Assembly (NCBI GenBank): GCA_016292335.1
Contig: JAECRX010000083.1
Span: 1-6,299 of the forward strand
Length of the DNA stretch: 6,299 nt
Direction of reading: 5' to 3'
Origin: Candidatus Sifarchaeum subterraneum
GTDB lineage: Archaea > Asgardarchaeota > Sifarchaeia > Sifarchaeales > Sifarchaeaceae
Part shown: piece after piece, positions 1 through 3,377 of the stretch
How the letters are laid out: every line of letters begins with the position of its first letter
Numbering within the stretch: position 1 is the stretch's first letter
Made by a program: the position numbers and the translations under genes
The notes under the pieces: model-generated
The model's database searches: none
Seen by the model: only the letters and a program-made list of their open reading frames with translations
What the model was told of the DNA's origin: nothing

Positions 1-156
1 AATAAAAAATCTGTAGAAAAAGAAAGATAAAAAATCGATATATCCCAATCCCCATTTAACAAAAGGAAATGAAGTTCCCCAAAGAATTGCGGATAATGTA
101 ACCAAAAATGAACCTTCTTTGGCGGACCTTTTATCACTCGTTTCAAGATTATCCAA
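1..156 (-). CDS. EamA/DMT-family transporter, N-terminal 52 codons (partial, cut by left edge)
   Basis: Reading leftward from a TTG start at 156-154, the frame is open to the window edge. After a short polar leader of about 16 residues comes a hydrophobic helix with LSAILWGTSFPFVKWGL, then a second segment with LSFFFYRFFI. In the EamA (drug/metabolite transporter) family the first helix typically carries an 'WGtsFp' signature, followed by an 'RF' motif at the start of helix 2, so the match is good although only about a fifth of a usual 280-300 residue protein is present. The start is supported by a GGAAGGAG ribosome site 6 nt upstream and an in-frame stop shortly before it. Family members export or import small metabolites across the cytoplasmic membrane; the substrate cannot be told. 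It faces away from the other genes and shares no operon with them. Confidence 0.85.
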   Translation of the reverse strand, partial: MDNLETSDKRSAKEGSFLVTLSAILWGTSFPFVKWGLGYIDFLSFFFYRFFI

Positions 157-162
157 AATTTT

Positions 163-170
163 CTCCTTCC
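163..170 (-). promoter_or_regulatory. Shine-Dalgarno site of the EamA transporter
   Basis: GGAAGGAG on the minus strand lies 6 nt before the TTG codon at 156-154. It decides the start, since no ATG or GTG is available in the frame and a stop lies upstream. Confidence 0.7.
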
Positions 171-171
171 C

Positions 172-382
172 AAATTTTACCCTTTAGTTTTAGTATGATT
201 GAGTTCAAGGTGGTATCATGAAAATGTTACTTTGGTATTAAGAAGATTGTGTTGTATGACTGATTCAGAAAAGGGGAAAATAAATGGCTCTATGCAAAGG
301 CCTTTGATGTCCACAGAAATATAAGCCAGAAAGATCCAAGGATCCAAATCAGGTATCTCCCAAAAAGTTCCCCAGATGAAAA
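172..382. other. Intergenic stretch without a recognisable gene
   Basis: This stretch separates the transporter from the first duplicated unit. Minus-strand frames are open for some distance (for instance 410 to 216) but give a tryptophan- and phenylalanine-rich peptide with no ribosome site and no family resemblance that I recognise. I see no tRNA, hairpin or repeat array here. The transporter's promoter should lie in this stretch, but no convincing TATA box stands out. Confidence 0.5.
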
Positions 383-434
383 TCAAGGGATTGAAAACTT
401 TTCCCTCCATTTCCGATCGAATGCCATTCTTTAA

Positions 435-502
435 AAAGAGCGAAAGTAATGAATCCTCTTTTTAAATACATTCACTATAAAATTTATATTCGTTCGCTCT
501 TT
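435..502. repeat. Promoter-spanning inverted repeat AAAGAGCGAA...TTCGCTCTTT, copy 1
   Basis: Perfect 10-bp arms lie at 435-444 and 493-502, separated by 48 bp. The right arm begins 3 bp after the putative TATA box (483-490). The same pair with the same arm sequences flanks the corresponding region of copy 2, although the sequence between the arms has diverged there. A regulator-binding pair is a reasonable inference; a structural or mobile origin is also possible. Confidence 0.6.
483..490 (+). promoter_or_regulatory. Putative archaeal TATA box of the longin-HEAT gene
   Basis: TTTATATT preceded by an A-rich stretch that could serve as the BRE. It lies 55-62 bp before the TTG at 545, which would place transcription start near 510 and give a short leader carrying GGAAG. 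The box sits in a 34-bp block identical to that upstream of the second longin gene (TATA at 2173-2180). Confidence 0.55.
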
Positions 503-530
503 ATAGTAATAACAGATTACACCAAACATT

Positions 531-535
531 GGAAG
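531..535 (+). promoter_or_regulatory. Ribosome binding site deciding the TTG start of the longin-HEAT gene
   Basis: GGAAG lies 9 nt before TTG 545-547. The same motif and spacing occur before the paralogue (2224-2228 to TTG 2238), which supports TTG over the more distant ATG at 449. Confidence 0.55.
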
Positions 536-544
536 AATCTAAAC

Positions 545-1759
545 TTGATCAACAACATTTATATTTTCAAGGATGACGGGAGATGCCTTTTTACAAGAAC
601 ATATGGATCCACGGAATTTGACGAGCAACTTATTGCGGGGTTTCTAAGTGCTATCACACACTTCGGATCTGAACTCGGAACAACAACACTTGAAAGAATT
701 GATTTTGGGGACTATCGTATAATTATGGCACGTTCTGAATATGATCTGATAACTGCAGGGGTTGTTGATAAGGATGACGATGTAGATATGGCGGGAAATG
801 CCTTAAAAGCTATACTTGATGATTTCAAATCCAATTATGAGGACATCTTACACAAATGGAAAGGAGAGGACATTTTCGGAGATTATGAAAAGTTTGCAGA
901 TGAGATTATAAAACATGTTTCCAATGAAGTAAAAATAGAAGAAATTACTGAAGAAGAAACCATCCCAGTAGTAAGAGAACAATTAACCACACCAGAAGCT
1001 GCCCTAGTAGAACCAATAGAAATAGAACTAATAGAAATACCTAAACATTGGAACCGTGTTGTTAAGAAGGCGACAAAGAAGTGGAACAAGGGAGAAGCAA
1101 CTGAGGCTATCACAAAATTGAAAGAATTGCTAAATCACAAAAAATGGGAAATTCGTGGGCATGCTGCAGATGCTATTGGAAATATAGGTGAAAAGTCGCC
1201 TGAAAGCGTTGCTCCTGTTTTGCCAGCGTTAAAACAAGCAGTTAGAGACAAAGATAAAGATGTTCGGCGTTTTTCAGTTAAGGCAATCGGATTAATCGGT
1301 GAGAGATCCCCAGAACTTATTCAAGATATGATACCAGATGTTACAACTGCATTGAAAGATCCCTATCCACTTGTTCGTGAAAATGCCGCTGTTGCTTTCC
1401 GTAAAATTGGTGCTATTTCACCTGATATAATAAAAAACTCCATGTCGGATTTGCTCTATGCATTGAGAGATAGAGATGACGCTGTCCGTAGAAATGCTGC
1501 TGTTGTTATTGGTAGTTCTATTATCGGGATTGAACCAAACGACTTAAGATATGTAGTACCAGATATAGTATATGCATTAAGTGATGAAAATATCGAAGTT
1601 CGAAAATATGCCGCTTGGATCATTGGAAATATTTGCTGGAAATCGCCAGACCTTTTAAAAGAGTTTATGATAGATCTTCAGCATTCATTAAGAGATAAAG
1701 ACCCTGATGTTCGTAAATACATTAATTGGGCAATACAAAAAATAGAACAGCAGACTTAA
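545..1759 (+). CDS. Longin-like domain protein with C-terminal HEAT repeats
   Basis: This protein has 404 residues if it starts at TTG 545. Residues 1-126 form a compact alpha/beta domain beginning INNIYIFKDDG, with the alternating strand-helix pattern of longin-like or roadblock-like folds abundant in Asgard archaea. An acidic linker follows (about 127-167). Residues about 186-401 then hold six HEAT units of 36-38 residues, each with a D.D..VR..A...IG-like core (DVRR, LVREN, AVRRN, EVRKY and DVRKY are visible). Longin domains in eukaryotes bind small GTPases or sit in trafficking complexes, and HEAT solenoids are protein-binding scaffolds. The likely role is therefore a cytoplasmic or membrane-associated adaptor, by inference only. 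An ATG at 449 would add 32 residues, but this extension is encoded by the promoter block shared with the paralogue, where no start exists and a stop interrupts it, so TTG is preferred. HEAT repeats are clear; the longin assignment is a fold-level judgement. Confidence 0.8.
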   Translation: MINNIYIFKDDGRCLFTRTYGSTEFDEQLIAGFLSAITHFGSELGTTTLERIDFGDYRIIMARSEYDLITAGVVDKDDDVDMAGNALKAILDDFKSNYEDILHKWKGEDIFGDYEKFADEIIKHVSNEVKIEEITEEETIPVVREQLTTPEAALVEPIEIELIEIPKHWNRVVKKATKKWNKGEATEAITKLKELLNHKKWEIRGHAADAIGNIGEKSPESVAPVLPALKQAVRDKDKDVRRFSVKAIGLIGERSPELIQDMIPDVTTALKDPYPLVRENAAVAFRKIGAISPDIIKNSMSDLLYALRDRDDAVRRNAAVVIGSSIIGIEPNDLRYVVPDIVYALSDENIEVRKYAAWIIGNICWKSPDLLKEFMIDLQHSLRDKDPDVRKYINWAIQKIEQQT

Positions 1760-1775
1760 GGCATTTTTCATCCAG

Positions 1776-1840
1776 AAAAAAAGAAAAAATCAAGTAAAAA
1801 TGTTAAATTACAAAAGAAGAATTCCTATAGAGAAAAAAAA
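1776..1840 (-). terminator. Possible T-tract terminator for minus-strand transcription
   Basis: Read on the minus strand this region carries runs of T8 (1840-1833), T6 (1789-1784) and T7 (1782-1776). Archaeal RNA polymerase terminates at such T-rich tracts without needing a hairpin. It would end transcripts coming from the small frame at 1910-2026. It could equally be ordinary AT-rich sequence. Confidence 0.25.
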
Positions 1841-1909
1841 CTCATGTAAATTGCCTCATTTTAAATAAATCTTTTAACTCTGAGGTCAATTTTGAATTTC
1901 GAGTTCTTT

Positions 1910-2026
1910 CTAATCTTCTTTTATGTCCATTATCGCTTCATTTAATTGCTCTATTCCTTCTTCAAATTCGCTCTTCTTACTAGTCCATTCTTCACACATC
2001 AGTTTTTTCCTAAGAAAATCATTCAA
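1910..2026 (-). CDS. Possible small ORF or gene remnant, 38 residues
   Basis: A frame from TTG 2026-2024 to TAG 1912-1910 encodes a charged, amphipathic, probably helical peptide (FLRKKL near the start, then KKSEFEEGIEQLNEAI). An in-frame stop lies directly before the TTG and no ribosome site is visible. The composition looks protein-like rather than random, and T-tracts follow the stop. It may be a real small protein, or the 3' end of a gene cut off when the neighbouring duplication formed at 2057. No function is suggested. Confidence 0.22.
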   Translation of the reverse strand: MNDFLRKKLMCEEWTSKKSEFEEGIEQLNEAIMDIKED

Positions 2027-2048
2027 TCACTTGAAATCAATTGAAAAT

Positions 2049-2063
2049 CCCTTGATTCAAGGG
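2049..2063. repeat. Perfect 15-bp palindrome at the left edge of duplicated copy 2
   Basis: CCCTTGA-T-TCAAGGG has 7-bp arms around one central base. Its right half begins the sequence shared with copy 1; the left half has no counterpart there. Confidence 0.6.
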
Positions 2064-2109
2064 CTTGAAAACTTCTCCCTCCATTTCCGATCGAATACCA
2101 TTCTTTTAA

Positions 2110-2192
2110 AAAGAGCGAAATAACAAATCCTCTTTTTGAATACGTTAACTGTAAATTTTGTACTATAATAAATTTATATTCGTTCGCTCTTT
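2110..2192. repeat. Promoter-spanning inverted repeat AAAGAGCGAA...TTCGCTCTTT, copy 2
   Basis: Perfect 10-bp arms lie at 2110-2119 and 2183-2192, separated by 63 bp against 48 bp in copy 1. Both arms are unchanged although the interior has diverged in sequence and length. Confidence 0.6.
2173..2180 (+). promoter_or_regulatory. Putative TATA box of the second longin gene
   Basis: TTTATATT lies in a 34-bp block identical to that of the first gene, 58-65 bp before TTG 2238. A GGAAG ribosome site (2224-2228) stands 9 nt before the start. The two genes are therefore probably transcribed under similar control. Confidence 0.55.
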
Positions 2193-2237
2193 ATAGTAAT
2201 AACAAGTGATCACACCAAACATTGGAAGAAGCTAAAC

Positions 2238-3080
2238 TTGATCAACAACATCTATATTTTCAGGGACGACGGGATCTGTCTTTTTACGAAAAAATATGGA
2301 TCCATTGAATTTGACGAGCACCTTATTTCGGGGTTTCTAACTGCTATCTCACACTTCGGATCAGAAATCGGAACAACAGCACTTGAAAAAATTGATTTTG
2401 GGGACTATCGTATAGTTATAGCAACTTCTGAAGATGATCTGATAACTGCAGGGGTTGTTGATAAGGATGACGATACAGATATGGTGGCAAAAGGCTTAGA
2501 AGCTCTACTTATTGATTTTAAATTCAATTATGGAGACATCATATATAAATGGAAAGGAGATAACATTTTCGTAGGTTATGAAAAGTTTGCAGATGAGATT
2601 ATAAAACATGTTTCTGCTCCTGAGAAAATTATTAAACCTACAACGAATTTAGCCCTTGTCACCAAGCAAATGAGAGATAAGTTCGCTATAATCCTAGAAG
2701 TAATTGCTTCTGGAAAACCATTGATTGTATGTAGTGAATCTCGTGAAGACACTGAATTATATGTGCATACCCTAGCAGAACTTCACCCCCAAACAAAGTC
2801 TATTCCCTGGACGGAAGAAGAGGAAATAATCTTCTCCTTAAAGGAACGAAGTAATATAGTTGCCGGATTACCATTGCGATATGTGATACAACTCGCTGAA
2901 GAAGAAGAGCTTTCAATCATAAATTTAGCCTTTTTTAGAGTACATAGTAATGTGCGCCCTACTAAATATTGGAAAGATACAGCAAAATACGCATTTAAAA
3001 ACATCGAAGAATTAGGCGATGAGGGAATTTACAAATATATTCAATCGCGGATGCAAAGTCTAGACAAAGAAACTTCCTGA
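2238..3080 (+). CDS. Longin-like domain protein with alpha/beta (possibly DENN-like) C-terminal domain
   Basis: This protein has 280 residues with a TTG start; a stop at 2169-2171 interrupts the frame upstream and no other start is available. Residues 1-126 align without gaps to the first longin gene, about three-quarters identical, with blocks such as KIDFGDYRI and DLITAGVVDKDDD unchanged or nearly so. After a short linker, residues about 147-238 form a different domain: helix (FAIILEVIASGK), strand (PLIVCSES), helix (REDTELYVHTLAELHP), strand (KSIPW), an EEEE stretch, a strand ending in AGLPLR, and a strand (IINLAFFRVHS). A helical tail follows. From memory this order resembles the DENN module of folliculin (strand with SR, helix ending in LP, IP strand, EE, GL segment, hydrophobic strand). 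Longin-DENN proteins in eukaryotes regulate small GTPases. No nucleotide-binding P-loop is seen. The DENN link is a hypothesis; the longin paralogy is plain. Confidence 0.75.
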   Translation: MINNIYIFRDDGICLFTKKYGSIEFDEHLISGFLTAISHFGSEIGTTALEKIDFGDYRIVIATSEDDLITAGVVDKDDDTDMVAKGLEALLIDFKFNYGDIIYKWKGDNIFVGYEKFADEIIKHVSAPEKIIKPTTNLALVTKQMRDKFAIILEVIASGKPLIVCSESREDTELYVHTLAELHPQTKSIPWTEEEEIIFSLKERSNIVAGLPLRYVIQLAEEEELSIINLAFFRVHSNVRPTKYWKDTAKYAFKNIEELGDEGIYKYIQSRMQSLDKETS

Positions 3081-3225
3081 CTCCAAAAGAAAATTCCACG
3101 AAAAAAACATTGACCTTGTGCCAACTATAGATGTGAATTCCCACTTCATGAAAATTACTGAATTCTTGCTTGGCCTAATCTTAACTCTTGCCTTTGAAAG
3201 AATGGGTTTGAATTTGTGACAGCTA

Positions 3226-3279
3226 GGCCTTCTAGATGTTGAAATTAAAAAATAGTATCAGTGATATTTCTAGAAGGTC
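3226..3279. repeat. Inverted repeat flanking the start of the cooS remnant
   Basis: CCTTCTAGA (3228-3236) and TCTAGAAGG (3269-3277) are perfect 9-bp complements. The stem extends by a G-T and a G-C pair to 3226 and 3279, and encloses 32 bp. It may be a hairpin, or the trace of an insertion or rearrangement beside the decayed gene fragment. There is no T-run right after it that would make it a clear terminator. Confidence 0.4.
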
Positions 3280-3343
3280 ACCGATAAAAGAGATTTTTGC
3301 ACCCGAAAAAAGAAGGAAGTATGGAGATTAGGTATTTTCCCTA
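3236..3343 (+). pseudogene. Decayed cooS-like fragment, inverted relative to cooS
   Basis: The plus strand from about 3278 to 3342 matches the coding strand of the intact cooS gene (minus strand, about 4729-4784, codons about 160-179). Both encode EIFAPEKR and then, after a frame change, LGIFP. Across about 55 bp I count two substitutions, a 1-bp deletion that shifts the frame, and a 3-bp deletion. The short frame 3236-3331 (31 residues) ends in TAG because of the shift. Its last codons also resemble the preceding part of CooS only loosely, and the sequence after GIFP differs from the intact gene, so the source may have been a second cooS paralogue. The rest of the 297-bp spacer 3081-3377 shows no gene. 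Confidence 0.7.
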
Positions 3344-3377
3344 CGTCCTATAGGGCTGAGAGGATGTCAAAATAGAG

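Larger units (their letters stand above)
383..921 (+). repeat. Duplicated unit, copy 1 (promoter region plus longin-domain coding part)
   Basis: This segment is repeated in direct orientation at about 2057-2614. Alignment by eye starts at TCAAGGG (383-389 and 2057-2063) and ends in the codons for the last longin residues (about 921 and 2614). Within it a 5' block (391-445) is almost identical in both copies, 446-480 has diverged, 481-514 is again identical, and the coding part is about three-quarters identical at the protein level. Upstream and downstream of these limits the copies are unrelated. The copies differ in length by about 19 bp, mostly because of indels in the diverged 5' part. Confidence 0.85.
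1760..2056. other. AT-rich spacer between the two longin genes
   Basis: The left part (1760-1860) is very A-rich on the plus strand, with runs of 7, 6 and 8 A. The right part holds a small minus-strand frame, annotated separately, and ends at the palindrome that marks the start of duplicated copy 2. A near-copy of the promoter inverted-repeat arm (TTCGCTCTT) occurs at 1967-1975. A plus-strand frame from 1923 is open but serine/phenylalanine-rich and unlike any protein I know. Confidence 0.5.
2057..2614 (+). repeat. Duplicated unit, copy 2
   Basis: This is the direct repeat of 383-921. It carries the same upstream block (2065-2120, about 3 differences from copy 1), the same inverted-repeat arms, an identical TATA block and the longin coding region. 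Similarity ends at about 2614, where the encoded proteins change from longin domain to different C-terminal halves. The ATG present in copy 1 at 449 is absent here. Confidence 0.85.

Noticed and set aside
216..410. Minus-strand frame of 64 residues upstream of the longin-HEAT gene
   Set aside because: It has no ribosome site and no family resemblance. Its first part lies in the duplicated block, where the second copy changes residues and soon diverges and stops.
883..1113. Minus-strand frame of 76 residues inside the longin-HEAT gene
   Set aside because: It lies opposite a clearly coding region and has the serine-rich composition of an antisense shadow.
1923..2123. Plus-strand frame of 66 residues between the two longin genes
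   Set aside because: It runs across the border of the duplicated unit into the conserved upstream block, has no ribosome site, and has a low-complexity Ser/Phe/Leu composition.
3148..3220. Short plus-strand frame beginning MKITEFLLGLILTLAF
   Set aside because: It looks like a membrane segment but is only about two dozen codons long, has no ribosome site and ends in the remnant region.
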